A stretch of DNA of 50,923 bases from Methanosarcinales archaeon (lineage in GTDB: Archaea > Halobacteriota > Syntropharchaeia > Alkanophagales > Methanospirareceae): contig JAUWPM010000004.1 of the NCBI GenBank assembly GCA_030611585.1, positions 1 to 50,923 of the forward strand, written 5' to 3'. The notes under the pieces are model-generated. The model made no database searches. It was not told the DNA's origin and saw only the letters and a program-made list of their open reading frames with translations. The number at the start of each line of letters is the position of its first letter. The stretch's first letter is position 1. The position numbers were made by a program, and so were the translations under genes. Below are positions 15,608 through 23,986 of the stretch, piece by piece.

Positions 15608-18012
15608 TTTCCAATCCGCTTCTCTACTTCTGCAACATTTAACCTTGTGGATATTACGGCATCCGAGTTCAGTGAGATCGAGTCTATTCCGCATTCCACT
15701 AAGAACTCCGCAAATTCCGGGAAATCGCTCGGTGCCTGTCCGCAAATTCCGATCTTCCTTCTTGGCTCGTGTTTATGCGCAGCCTCTATGACGTGCTTCA
15801 CCAGCCGCTTCACCGCTTCGTTCCTTTCATCAAATAGGTGTGCTACTAAGTCCGAATCCCTATCCAAACCTAACGTCAGTTGCGTCAGGTCATTCGAGCC
15901 TATGCTGAACCCGTCGAACACGTCTGCAAATTCATCTGCCAAAATAACGTTCGATGGGATCTCACACATCACGTACACTTCCAATCCTCCTTCGCCTTGT
16001 TTCAAGCCAAACTCTTCCATAGTTCTTATTACTTCCCTGCCCTCTTCCGGCGTCCTGCAGAATGGGACCATCACTTTCACATTGGTCAGCCCCATCTCCT
16101 CCCTTACTTTCTTTATTGCTTTGCATTCCAACGCAAATGCGGGTTTGAATTTCTTGTCGTAATACCGAGAAGCACCTCGCCAGCCCAGCATTGGGTTGTT
16201 CTCCTCCGGCTCGTACAGATACCCCCCAAGTAAGTTTGCATATTCGTTCGTCTTAAAGTCTGATAATCGCACGATTACGTCATTGGGATAAAATCCTGCG
16301 GCTATCTTCCCTATGCCCATCGCTAAATTATCAATGAAGAACTGCACTTTGTCCACGTACGATGCGCTCCGCTCGTCTATCTTCTTAATTACGCTTGCAA
16401 TCTTCCCGTCCTCTTTCGCTCGGCTCTTCAACTGCTCGTAGTCTATCAGCGCCAGCGGATGTATGCCGACATAAGAATTGATGATGAACTCCTCACGGGC
16501 TAATCCCACGCCGTCATTCGGAATTTGACCGTGGACAAACGCATTTTCCGGTACTCCGGCATTCATCATTATCCGGGTACGGGGTCTTGGCAGGTTGTCC
16601 GTCGTCAGCGTATCCACCCGGTATTTCAACTTCCCCTCGTATATCCGCCCTATACCCTCAGAACAATCTACGGTAACCTCTTTTACACCTTTTAAAATCT
16701 CCTGACCATTATCCGTCCCGATTACACAGGGTATTCCCAGCTCCCGTGAAATTATAGCTGCATGGCAGGTTCTCCCGCCCTTGTCCGCGACAATCGCACC
16801 TGCTATTTTCATTATCGGCTCCCAGTCCGGGTCGGTCATCTTCGTTACTAAAACCTGCCCGGGCTTGAATTTCCGGATGTCGCTTGCATCTTCTATTACC
16901 GTCACCTCTCCAGACCCGATCTTGTGACCAACCGCCTCACCTTGAACGAGCAATGTGCCTTTCTCCTCAAGCACGTACGTCTCTAAGCCCGCGAGATCTT
17001 TCTGCGAATGTACCGTTTCCGGTCTCGCCTGGACGATGAAGAGTTCATTGGTTATCCCATCCTTTGCCCATTCGATATCCATCGGCAGGCCATAGTGGTC
17101 TTCGATAATGCACGCCCATCTGCCGAGCGTGAGCACCTCATCGTCACTCAGCACGAACCTTCTCTGCTCTTCTATCGTGATTTCTTTCTGTTCGGTTCCA
17201 GTTCCAGCTCCAGTCTCCTTATAAACCATCTTCTTTCTCTTCGAGCCCAGTTTCCTCTCTACAATGGGTCTGAAACCTTTCTTCAACGTCGGCTTAAAGA
17301 CGTAAAACTGGTCAGGATTTACCGTGCCCTGCACGACGTTCTCGCCTAACCCGTATGCGCCCGTTATGTAAACCGCATTTCGGAAGCCCGATTCTGGGTC
17401 TATGGAAAACATGACACCCGCGGACGCCAAATCAGAGCGAACCATCTTCTGCACGCCAACAGAGAGATACACGCTGAGATGGTCAAATCCTTTATCAACG
17501 CGATAGGAGATCGCTCTGCCAGTGAATAAAGAAGCAAAACATTCCATTACCTTTTCCACTAATTGATCTTCTCCTCGTACATTCAGATAAGTCTCCTGCT
17601 GCCCCGCGAAACTCGCCGTCGGCAGGTCTTCTGCCGTTGCACTGCTTCTCACCGCAACGTCCACATTCTTACCGTATCTCTGCTCCATCTCGCGATAAGC
17701 TGCCCTTATCTCTGCCTCAAGGTCCCCTGGACATGGTGCATTTTCTATCAGCTCCCGTATTTTACGACCTCTCGTGGACAAATTCTCCATATCGTGCGTA
17801 TCCAAATCCGCCAGAGCCTCTCCGATCTTCTCACGTATGCCCGCCTTTTCTATCACGTATTTATACGCATCCGCAGTAATGGCAAACCCTGAAGGAACGT
17901 TCACACCCTGCACCAGCAGATTCCTTATCATCTCTCCGAGAGACGCATTTTTGCCCCCAACTAAGGCTACGTCTCCTGTCCCCACCTCTTCAAACCACTT
18001 TACGTATTTCAT
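15598..18012 (-). CDS. ppsA: phosphoenolpyruvate synthase
   Basis: Converts pyruvate and ATP to PEP, AMP and phosphate, the entry step of gluconeogenesis. The 804 residues show the N-terminal ATP-grasp nucleotide domain (about 1-350; GGKNASLGEM at 19-28, RSSATAEDLPTASFAGQQET at about 122), the swivelling domain with phosphorylated His about 417 in GGRTCHAAIISRE, and the C-terminal PEP/pyruvate barrel with MCEIPSN, GSNDLTQLTLG and CGQAPSD. It is full length. It heads the cluster running into rpoE1, spt4 and ribosomal protein genes, overlapping rpoE1 by ten bases. Confidence 0.96.
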   Translation of the reverse strand: MKYVKWFEEVGTGDVALVGGKNASLGEMIRNLLVQGVNVPSGFAITADAYKYVIEKAGIREKIGEALADLDTHDMENLSTRGRKIRELIENAPCPGDLEAEIRAAYREMEQRYGKNVDVAVRSSATAEDLPTASFAGQQETYLNVRGEDQLVEKVMECFASLFTGRAISYRVDKGFDHLSVYLSVGVQKMVRSDLASAGVMFSIDPESGFRNAVYITGAYGLGENVVQGTVNPDQFYVFKPTLKKGFRPIVERKLGSKRKKMVYKETGAGTGTEQKEITIEEQRRFVLSDDEVLTLGRWACIIEDHYGLPMDIEWAKDGITNELFIVQARPETVHSQKDLAGLETYVLEEKGTLLVQGEAVGHKIGSGEVTVIEDASDIRKFKPGQVLVTKMTDPDWEPIMKIAGAIVADKGGRTCHAAIISRELGIPCVIGTDNGQEILKGVKEVTVDCSEGIGRIYEGKLKYRVDTLTTDNLPRPRTRIMMNAGVPENAFVHGQIPNDGVGLAREEFIINSYVGIHPLALIDYEQLKSRAKEDGKIASVIKKIDERSASYVDKVQFFIDNLAMGIGKIAAGFYPNDVIVRLSDFKTNEYANLLGGYLYEPEENNPMLGWRGASRYYDKKFKPAFALECKAIKKVREEMGLTNVKVMVPFCRTPEEGREVIRTMEEFGLKQGEGGLEVYVMCEIPSNVILADEFADVFDGFSIGSNDLTQLTLGLDRDSDLVAHLFDERNEAVKRLVKHVIEAAHKHEPRRKIGICGQAPSDFPEFAEFLVECGIDSISLNSDAVISTRLNVAEVEKRIGKCT

Positions 18013-18097
18013 AATCTGCTCCAGATTTGATTTGCAAACATCTAAAAAAGGATTCTAATAAATTTTGTGCTTTTGTATATAAATAGGATTATTGTAC

Positions 18098-18192
18098 TTG
18101 TTTACCGCGGAGCCCGCAGAGAACACAGAGAAGAATCCGGGAAATCATTTTCGTCATCTCCGCGCTCTCCATGATCTCGGCGGTATACAAAT
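18098..18192. repeat. dispersed 'ACCGCGGAG...CACAGAGA' repeat in inverted arrangement
   Basis: TACCGCGGAGCCCGCAGAGA begins near 18104 and continues into ACACAGAGAA. An inverted counterpart CATCTCCGCGCTCTCCATGA runs near 18155-18174 and ends TCTCGGCGGTA, so the block can fold on itself. A further copy is at 19143-19172. It lies between ppsA and the UbiA-family gene; no gene is visible in the gap 18013-18207. Confidence 0.55.
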
Positions 18193-18207
18193 TACCTTTC
18201 TCCCTCA

Positions 18208-18984
18208 TTATTCAGCGCAGGAATGATTATTGATAACACCCTGGAGTTCAACTCTGCATGTATAGAGTGGATACGCGATTAAATACGCAAACGCACCGCC
18301 GTGAAACATTATTCCAACATCGGTACAATGAGCAATCAGCTCTAAATTCGCAATGGAGAGAAGAACAAAAAAGAGGAGCATCATCCACCCTCTCTTCTGA
18401 CCAACCCTAACAACAGTGGTGCTCGAATTCCCCAAATCTTCCTCGTAATCGTTTATTTGATGCGTGAGTAAAGCCCCGCAGCCAACTATCATAAACAGGG
18501 ACGCGATTAACAGAGTAAGCGTATTTAAAACGCCTCCTGCCAGCGTAAATCCCGCTAAAAAGGGGAACACACCAAACATCAAACCGTGAGTTATTATATC
18601 CACAATAAGCCGTTCTTTGAGCCTTATGTACCTCATTGAATAGAGCGTGAAGAAAGCAATACTTAACCCCGTGAATAAAAGACCGATTGGGCTTAAAAAG
18701 CAGGAAAGTGCGATCGGAATTGCGAGCAGCAGACTCATGAGCATAAAAGTTCCTTTTTTCGTTACCTTGCCCGTTGAGAGCGGATTTTTACCCAGCATGA
18801 CTTTTTGCGTATGCCGTCTGTCTATTTCAATGTCGAAATAGTTGTTTATGACGAATCCGTAGCCGATCACGCAGAAGAAGATTACGCCGACTGAGATAAG
18901 AATGGGCGGCGTAGCATGCGCTAAAACCGCGCCTATAAGTGGGACAAGTGTATAGAACTTTATCCATTCTCTGACCCGCAGCAT
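18208..18984 (-). CDS. UbiA-family membrane prenyltransferase
   Basis: Intramembrane transfer of an isoprenyl chain to an acceptor. About seven to eight hydrophobic helices lie in 258 residues. The first Asp-rich site is NNYFDIEIDRRHTQKVMLGKNP (N-x3-D-x3-D, about 47-60) and the second is HQINDYEEDLGN (about 175-187); both are the Mg-diphosphate motifs of the family. In archaea such enzymes include geranylgeranylglyceryl-phosphate geranylgeranyltransferase and those making menaquinone, methanophenazine or haem O-like products. The acceptor cannot be told from sequence alone. The ending HSCAE is not family-typical. Confidence 0.85.
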   Translation of the reverse strand: MLRVREWIKFYTLVPLIGAVLAHATPPILISVGVIFFCVIGYGFVINNYFDIEIDRRHTQKVMLGKNPLSTGKVTKKGTFMLMSLLLAIPIALSCFLSPIGLLFTGLSIAFFTLYSMRYIRLKERLIVDIITHGLMFGVFPFLAGFTLAGGVLNTLTLLIASLFMIVGCGALLTHQINDYEEDLGNSSTTVVRVGQKRGWMMLLFFVLLSIANLELIAHCTDVGIMFHGGAFAYLIAYPLYTCRVELQGVINNHSCAE

Positions 18985-19142
18985 CCTGAAGTATTCTTTT
19001 ACCTTCGTTTTTTCACTCCCTTATCCCTTTCATTATACTTAGTATATACTGGTTCATATATATGCATAAATAGCTTCATATAAAGACTTAAAGATAATTA
19101 AGAATAGTGCCGATTCTGACAGGCACGATTGGAACGGTCTAA

Positions 19143-19172
19143 GAACTCTGTGATCTCCGCGCTCTCGGCGGT
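19143..19172 (-). repeat. second copy of the 'CACCGCCGAGAGCGCGGAGA' repeat
   Basis: Reverse-strand reading CACCGCCGAGAGCGCGGAGA followed by TCACAGAG; matches the right arm of 18098-18192. It lies in the 218-base gap between the UbiA and UbiB-type genes, which otherwise shows only an AT-rich stretch near 19030-19075 that probably contains the UbiA gene promoter. Confidence 0.5.
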
Positions 19173-19202
19173 GACTATATCTTTAGACAGTCAGTGCCGC
19201 TT

Positions 19203-20927
19203 TTACATCTTTCCATGCCGCAGAATGGAGAATAACAGCCAGAAGCCCAATATCCCCGCTCCGAGAAAACCGATGATGCCGATAACCGGTATTTCGTGCC
19301 ACCTGGGCGGAACACCGGAAAGAACAATAAGGGCAGAACCGATCACGAGCGAAGCTAAAACAATTGCAAACACCAAACGATTGTTGGTCTGGTCGAAGGT
19401 TTTGAGCATTGGGTCAAGACCCTTGTGCTCGAATTTAATCGTTGCCTCGCCCTGTTTTATCAGTGCTAATATCTCCCTCGCTTCGGCTGGCAGGTCACGC
19501 ATCAGCAAGCTCGCTTCAGTGGCAGAGTGATAGAAATCTTCGATTAGCCTCAGGGGACTCATGCGCTCCCGGATTAACTTTTCGGCAAACGGTTTGGCAT
19601 GTTTTACCGCATTAAATTCGGGGTCCAGTTCTCTGCCCACGCCTTCAATGGTCACCAGCGCTTTTGCAAGCAGGTAGAAGTCCCTAGGCACTTTTAGGCG
19701 ATGTCCCGCGACCACGTTCATAATGCGGTGCAGCAGGCTTCCTATTTCGAGTTCTTCAAGCGTACAATAAGCATAAACTTCGATAAGTTCCGCAATATCG
19801 GATTCTAACTTCCCACTATCTACCATTTGTCCATGTCCGTATCCGGACGCGGATAATTTCAAAATGGTTTTCGTGATTTTACGCTCGTCCTTATTTATAA
19901 TCCCGATGAGCACGTCAGCCAGGTCTTCTCGATGCCGTACTGACAGAGCCCCCATCATTCCGTAATCGAGGAAACATACAACGTTGTCTTTCAGTACCCT
20001 GATGTTTCCCGGATGGGGATCAGCGTGGAAAAAGCCGTGCTCAAATATCTGTTTCAAAATAAGGTCGGCGCCTCGTGCTGCCACGACTTTCGGATCAATG
20101 CCGGAGTCTTGAACTTGCGCATCTGCTTTTGTAATATCCGAGACCTTTATCCCACCGATAAACTCCATTGTCAGGACTTTACCTGAGGAGAACTCACGAT
20201 AGACCTGAGGCACGTGAATGGTCGGGTCAGACTGGAAATTGTTCGCAAAACGCTCGATATGCGCCGCCTCGATTCTGAAGTCCTGCTCCTTCTTGATTAC
20301 CCGTGCAAATTCCTCCACTATTCCCACGGGGTCCACAATCTCCAGTTCCTTGAGATGTCTCTCGACAAGAGTGGCAACGTGGAGCATTATCTCCAGATCC
20401 ACCTCAATAATTCGGTCAATTTCCGGACGCCGAACCTTGATTGCTACTTCTTCGCCATCGGGCAATACCGCTTTATAGACCTGTGCAATGGAAGCGGAAG
20501 CGATGGGGGAATCCGGCAAATCCTTGAAAATGCGGTCAACAGGACTGCCCAATTCCTCTTCGATGATCCGTTTAGCATCTTCCGTCGAAAATGGTGGTAC
20601 GTCCTCTTGAAGTTTCTCCAGTTCGGTGATAAGCTCTTGCGGTATCATATCCGGTCGGGTGCTCATAATCTGACCGAATTTGACGAAAGTTGGTCCCAGC
20701 TCCTCCAGAGCCATTCGCACCCGTTCCCAACGAGAGAGAGCCGCTATCTCCGCGGCGGCTTTGCTTAGTATGAAGCCCTTGCCCATACCGAATTCGAGAT
20801 GTTTTTGTAACTCCAGCTTCGCTAATACGTCTCCAAAACCATACTTTACTAAAATCGCGATTATCTCGCGATAGCGGTTGACATGGCGATACGTGCGGCT
20901 TATCACACCGATCTTGCGAATCGGCAT
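19203..20927 (-). CDS. ubiB: ABC1/AarF/UbiB-family atypical kinase
   Basis: Protein-kinase-like ATPase of 574 residues. The family-defining KxGQ motif is VKFGQIMSTRPDMIP (about 79-93), followed by an Ala-rich nucleotide loop (SPIASASIAQVYKA), the Lys of VAIKVRRPEID (about 164), the catalytic FFHADPHPGNIRV (about 298) and metal-binding FLDYGMMG. Two C-terminal transmembrane helices (about 525-570) anchor it. UbiB proteins support isoprenoid-quinone and other prenyl-lipid handling. Its place next to a UbiA-type enzyme fits lipid or quinone work. Three bases separate it from the upstream amphipathic protein gene. Confidence 0.92.
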   Translation of the reverse strand: MPIRKIGVISRTYRHVNRYREIIAILVKYGFGDVLAKLELQKHLEFGMGKGFILSKAAAEIAALSRWERVRMALEELGPTFVKFGQIMSTRPDMIPQELITELEKLQEDVPPFSTEDAKRIIEEELGSPVDRIFKDLPDSPIASASIAQVYKAVLPDGEEVAIKVRRPEIDRIIEVDLEIMLHVATLVERHLKELEIVDPVGIVEEFARVIKKEQDFRIEAAHIERFANNFQSDPTIHVPQVYREFSSGKVLTMEFIGGIKVSDITKADAQVQDSGIDPKVVAARGADLILKQIFEHGFFHADPHPGNIRVLKDNVVCFLDYGMMGALSVRHREDLADVLIGIINKDERKITKTILKLSASGYGHGQMVDSGKLESDIAELIEVYAYCTLEELEIGSLLHRIMNVVAGHRLKVPRDFYLLAKALVTIEGVGRELDPEFNAVKHAKPFAEKLIRERMSPLRLIEDFYHSATEASLLMRDLPAEAREILALIKQGEATIKFEHKGLDPMLKTFDQTNNRLVFAIVLASLVIGSALIVLSGVPPRWHEIPVIGIIGFLGAGILGFWLLFSILRHGKM

Positions 20928-20930
20928 TTT

Positions 20931-21359
20931 CTATTCTTTCTTCTTCTCTAAGACCTCTTTGATGCCACCAAGAAAGCCTTTTACCACTCCTTTCACCACT
21001 TCTACCGTCTTGTCGCCCGCTTCTTTTGTAGCGTCCAGAGCAGCTTCCGCAGCGTGTTCCGTCAGCCCAGCGGCTTTGGCACCCGCCTGCTTCGTACCTT
21101 CGATTATGCCCTCGACAGCCCTTTTGACAATCTCAGAAGTCTCCACCTTTGCCTTCCGTGCGCCTTCGATTGTACCTTTCATTGCATCTTTAGCCACGGA
21201 TTCCACTTTCTCCTTTGTTACTTCAGCTCCTTCCAAAGCCTTCTTAACGGCGTCTCGGGTAATCTCACCCGCCTTCTCTTTTATGTCTTCTCCCTTCTCA
21301 ACCGCGTTCACCACCGCTTCTCTAACGGCTTTTGTTACCTCACTCTCTTTTTCTTCCAT
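20931..21359 (-). CDS. amphipathic-helix repeat protein (apolipoprotein/LEA-like)
   Basis: 142 residues, almost entirely predicted helix, rich in Ala, Lys, Glu and Val, with no Cys, Trp or Pro. Degenerate 11-22-residue units of the pattern A-V-K-x-A-x-E-G-A-x-x recur (VKKALEGAEVTKEKVES, VKRAVEGIIEGTKQAGA, VVKGVVKGFLGGIKEVLE). Such proteins lie flat on lipid surfaces or act as LEA-type protectants. It is three bases upstream of ubiB, so probably cotranslated with it. No family name is assigned with confidence. Confidence 0.75.
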   Translation of the reverse strand: MEEKESEVTKAVREAVVNAVEKGEDIKEKAGEITRDAVKKALEGAEVTKEKVESVAKDAMKGTIEGARKAKVETSEIVKRAVEGIIEGTKQAGAKAAGLTEHAAEAALDATKEAGDKTVEVVKGVVKGFLGGIKEVLEKKKE

Positions 21360-21698
21360 GATTTCTACCCCCTTTAATTATGACAAAGGGCGTAATAATA
21401 GAAACGTTTTATGCAAAACGCTTTATCCGCCTGTTCCATTCAACCCGGATGACACCGCAAAGTTTACACTTTATTTATGGCTTGAGAAAAGTTGAATCGT
21501 TGCTAATCTGGGAGTTTGGCAAGGAGTATGTGTTTAGCGGAGGCGAAAATTTAGAAACCACGAGATTTCACGAGATTAACACTAAAACTTTTTAGGAAAA
21601 AGTTTTATCAAAAACGCTTTGCGGAAAATAATGTTTCTTTCTTAGCACAGGTTCTTTCTTTGGAAAAGAAAGAAAGTGTTTTGTAATCTCGCGATCTA
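21360..21698. repeat. 339-base gap with three repeat families
   Basis: From left to right: unassigned sequence with a 71-codon open frame on + (21380-21595) that I do not believe; AAACCACGAGATTTCACGAG (21556-21575) of the CACGAG family; palindromic R2 element from AAAACTTTTTAGGAAAAAGT (21584-21628), repeated at 50524; and an R1 copy at 21634-21682 with CTTAGCACAGGTTCTTTC. The R1 copy ends shortly before the end of the downstream regulator gene. Confidence 0.7.
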
Positions 21699-22085
21699 CT
21701 AAAAAAGCCCAGCCTTTATTTCCAGAACCCGGGTGACTTCATCCAGTATTCCCTGCATTTTACCTTTTACTTTCTTCCATGCCTCCCGAATCGGAACCGC
21801 GGTATAAACGTATTTAAGCCTTTTGCCCTGTTCTACCCGTTTAATTATGAACCCTTTCTGGTCTAATCCCCGGATATACTTCCGGATTGTTCGTTCCGAG
21901 AGATTTATCCGGTCTTCAATCTGTTTTATCGTCAACGACGAGTTCAGTAAAAGATCGTAAATTTTGATTTCTATTGGCTTAAAATTGAGAAAGCTCAAAA
22001 TAGCACTCAATAATTCTATCGGCTTCTTCCCTTCTTTTAGTGACTTTTCTATATCCGCGATAGCACTCCGTTTTGCCATTTCCAT
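21699..22085 (-). CDS. winged-helix transcriptional regulator
   Basis: 128 residues. A winged-helix DNA-binding domain covers about 35-100: a helix IKIYDLLLNSSLTIKQIEDR, recognition helix NLSERTIRKYIRGLDQKG, and wing FIIKRVEQGKRLKYVYTAV. It is TrmB/MarR-like. The C-terminal helix (WKKVKGKMQGILDEVTRVLE) is probably for dimerisation. No ligand domain is seen. Two palindromes directly upstream suggest it controls its own transcription. Confidence 0.8.
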   Translation of the reverse strand: MEMAKRSAIADIEKSLKEGKKPIELLSAILSFLNFKPIEIKIYDLLLNSSLTIKQIEDRINLSERTIRKYIRGLDQKGFIIKRVEQGKRLKYVYTAVPIREAWKKVKGKMQGILDEVTRVLEIKAGLF

Positions 22086-22133
22086 ATTTGTACTATGAAC
22101 AAATTACTATATAAAAGCTTCATAGGTATGAAC
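22086..22133 (-). promoter_or_regulatory. promoter and putative operator of the winged-helix gene
   Basis: On the minus strand a TATA-like TTTTATATAG lies at about 22116-22107, some 25 bases before the ATG, so the transcript is probably leaderless. Between TATA and ATG is ATTTGT-N7-ACAAAT (22086-22104). Upstream of TATA is the perfect palindrome TTCATA-GG-TATGAA (22119-22132). Both contain the heptamer GTTCATA on the minus strand. This layout suits autoregulation by a dimeric winged-helix protein. Confidence 0.5.
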
Positions 22134-22943
22134 TTAACGAAGCGCAGGTACAAACACACGCACAAGAGGACTGCAAATATAAACTGCTATTGACGCAACG
22201 ATAATGGCTACGGGATAAACAAACGGCAGAGAGAAGAGATAGAAAAAGAACAGCGTGAAAAAAATAAGCCCTGCCGGTATCACTATCCGCTTATCCCTTA
22301 TATTTCTATACCTTATTCTGCTGGTCATCAAGAAGCATAAGATGCCCATTAGACCAATCAGAAGGGAAGCGCTGGAATAAGACGGAAACGGCAACGGCAA
22401 CTCGAGAGTCAGGAGCAGGAACGAAGCTAAAAAAATCGCGCTGCCGGTAATTGGGAATCCTTCAAAATACCCTTTTTCTTTTTCCGAAAGAAAACCGGTG
22501 CTAAAAGAAAACCTGGTTTCTTTGGTAACGCTTTCTTTAGCGTCGAACCGCGCAAGCCTTAACATCCCGCATATTACATACGCGCCGCAGAATGCCAGTA
22601 CAACGTTAATATACATAGCGGGAACCGCGAAATAGTCCTTAATAAGTACATAGATAATAATCGCGGGTGCAACGCCAAAAGAGAGCATATCGGCAAGCGA
22701 ATCGAGATATTTACCTAATGGGGAGCTTTCTACATTTCTCGCCACCATACCGTCCAATCCATCAGCAACTACCGCGAGTAAGATCAATATACTCGCGTTT
22801 TTAAGCGCCTTTTCGGTTATATTAGTGCCCGAGATTACAAATAATATCGCTGAGAAGCCGAATAACGCATTGAGTATGGAGAATAAATCGGGCAGTTTTA
22901 TCTGCTTTATGATACTATCATCAGAATAATCAGCTTTGTTCAT
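22134..22943 (-). CDS. pssA: CDP-alcohol phosphatidyltransferase, archaetidylserine/phosphatidylserine synthase type
   Basis: Joins L-serine to a CDP-activated archaeal lipid. The CDP-alcohol transferase motif DG-x2-AR-x8-G-x3-D-x3-D is complete at residues 61-84 (DGLDGMVARN...GKYLDSLAD). At least six transmembrane helices are visible. The LRLARFD segment (128-134) and YFEGFPITGSA (159-169) are normally close together; here they are separated by about 24 residues, of which 143-158 (TRFSFSTGFLSEKEKG) are encoded by a dispersed R1 repeat. The gene starts with an ATGA overlap on the upstream HD gene. Confidence 0.88.
   Translation of the reverse strand: MNKADYSDDSIIKQIKLPDLFSILNALFGFSAILFVISGTNITEKALKNASILILLAVVADGLDGMVARNVESSPLGKYLDSLADMLSFGVAPAIIIYVLIKDYFAVPAMYINVVLAFCGAYVICGMLRLARFDAKESVTKETRFSFSTGFLSEKEKGYFEGFPITGSAIFLASFLLLTLELPLPFPSYSSASLLIGLMGILCFLMTSRIRYRNIRDKRIVIPAGLIFFTLFFFYLFSLPFVYPVAIIVASIAVYICSPLVRVFVPALR
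22470..22517 (-). repeat. R1 repeat copy inside the pssA coding sequence
   Basis: The plus strand reads CTTTTTCTTTTTCCGAAAGA followed by AAACCGGTGCTAAAAGAAAA, closely matching the intergenic copy at 24859-24904 with a handful of changes. It keeps the pssA frame and contributes sixteen residues between two conserved blocks. Confidence 0.75.
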
Positions 22944-23941
22944 TTTTTTGATTTATGATGCGCTTTTCCCTTATCCCTGCCCAGATAGACGAACCGATCT
23001 AATCTCCTGCTGAAATCGCTCCATACCCCCTCTTTACCTTTTGCCGCCTCATGCTTCTGTACCTGCAGGAATTCCCTGAGCTGAGCATCGAGCATATCCG
23101 CATAACATAAAGCTTCGGCTTCTGCAAACAGGGGCTTCACCGGGGAGCCCCATTTACCGTACCTATGATGGCTCAATATGAGATGCAGCAATCTAAGCCT
23201 GAGTTCCTCCGGGAAACCCGTTATCCCTTTTATTTTATCGTCCACCATTCGATAGCCCAAGACGATATGGTCTATAAGCCCGCCTTCTTCTGTTACGTCT
23301 ATCCGGAATGTATATTCATACGCTGCCGTTTTCCCTACATCGTGCAGGATGGCACCCGCAAGCAGCAGATCACGGTCAAGTTCGGGGTAGAGCTTACAGA
23401 CGGTTTCGCATACCTCCATAACAGACTGAGTGTGCTCTATCAGTCCGCCGATATAATTGTGATGGTGAATTTTAGCGGCAGGTGCTTTTTTAAAGGAACT
23501 TACAAAGCTGGGGTCGTTGAGGAACGAAAGAACCACACGCTTTAAATAATCGTTCTCCATACTCTCTGCCGTTCTCAATATTTCGTCGAACAGAAAGTCT
23601 ATATCTTTCGACGTCATTGGCAAAAATTCCGCGAGGTCGTACGGTTCGGTGCTTATTCCGATTCCGCTGGGCTCGAAGATTAACTGTAAGCGACCTCTAA
23701 AGGATTCCACCACGCCCTTTACACGAACGACGTCGCCGGGCTCGAATAGAGCTGCGACTGCCTCAGCGTTCTCCCAGCACTTCGTCCATATACTGCCCGT
23801 GCTGTCGCCCAATTTCACCTGCAGGTAGTAACCTTCTTTCGTGATAAATTCCTTTAACTCCTTCTCCATGACTATGAAAGAGGAATCTACGGTGCTACCA
23901 GCCTTTAAATCCCTTATCCTTTTATTTTTTGTTTCACTCAT
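22940..23941 (-). CDS. OB-fold + HD-domain protein, YhaM-like 3'-5' exonuclease family
   Basis: 333 residues. An N-terminal OB-fold (about 15-105; YYLQVKLGDSTGSIWTKCW, VVRVKGVVESFRGRLQLIF) should bind nucleic acid. An HD metal-phosphohydrolase domain follows (about 160-310), with HHHNYIGGLIEHTQSV, the paired HD in AILHDVGKTAAYEY, and LILSHHRYGKWGSP. This two-domain layout is that of YhaM/CBF1 3'-5' exoribonucleases. The tail is very basic. It is translationally coupled to pssA by an ATGA overlap, with no obvious functional link. Confidence 0.85.
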   Translation of the reverse strand: MSETKNKRIRDLKAGSTVDSSFIVMEKELKEFITKEGYYLQVKLGDSTGSIWTKCWENAEAVAALFEPGDVVRVKGVVESFRGRLQLIFEPSGIGISTEPYDLAEFLPMTSKDIDFLFDEILRTAESMENDYLKRVVLSFLNDPSFVSSFKKAPAAKIHHHNYIGGLIEHTQSVMEVCETVCKLYPELDRDLLLAGAILHDVGKTAAYEYTFRIDVTEEGGLIDHIVLGYRMVDDKIKGITGFPEELRLRLLHLILSHHRYGKWGSPVKPLFAEAEALCYADMLDAQLREFLQVQKHEAAKGKEGVWSDFSRRLDRFVYLGRDKGKAHHKSKK

Positions 23942-23986
23942 TTTCCAGCCCCATCTGCAATTACTTACAAATCGGTCAGTGCAATT

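Noticed and set aside
15608-15745. Longer start for rpoE1
   Set aside because: The extension lies inside ppsA in another frame; the Rpo7 family start MYVKIRAV is at 15607.
21380-21595. 71-codon open frame on + between repeats
   Set aside because: It ends inside two repeat elements and has no recognisable domain; treated as non-coding.
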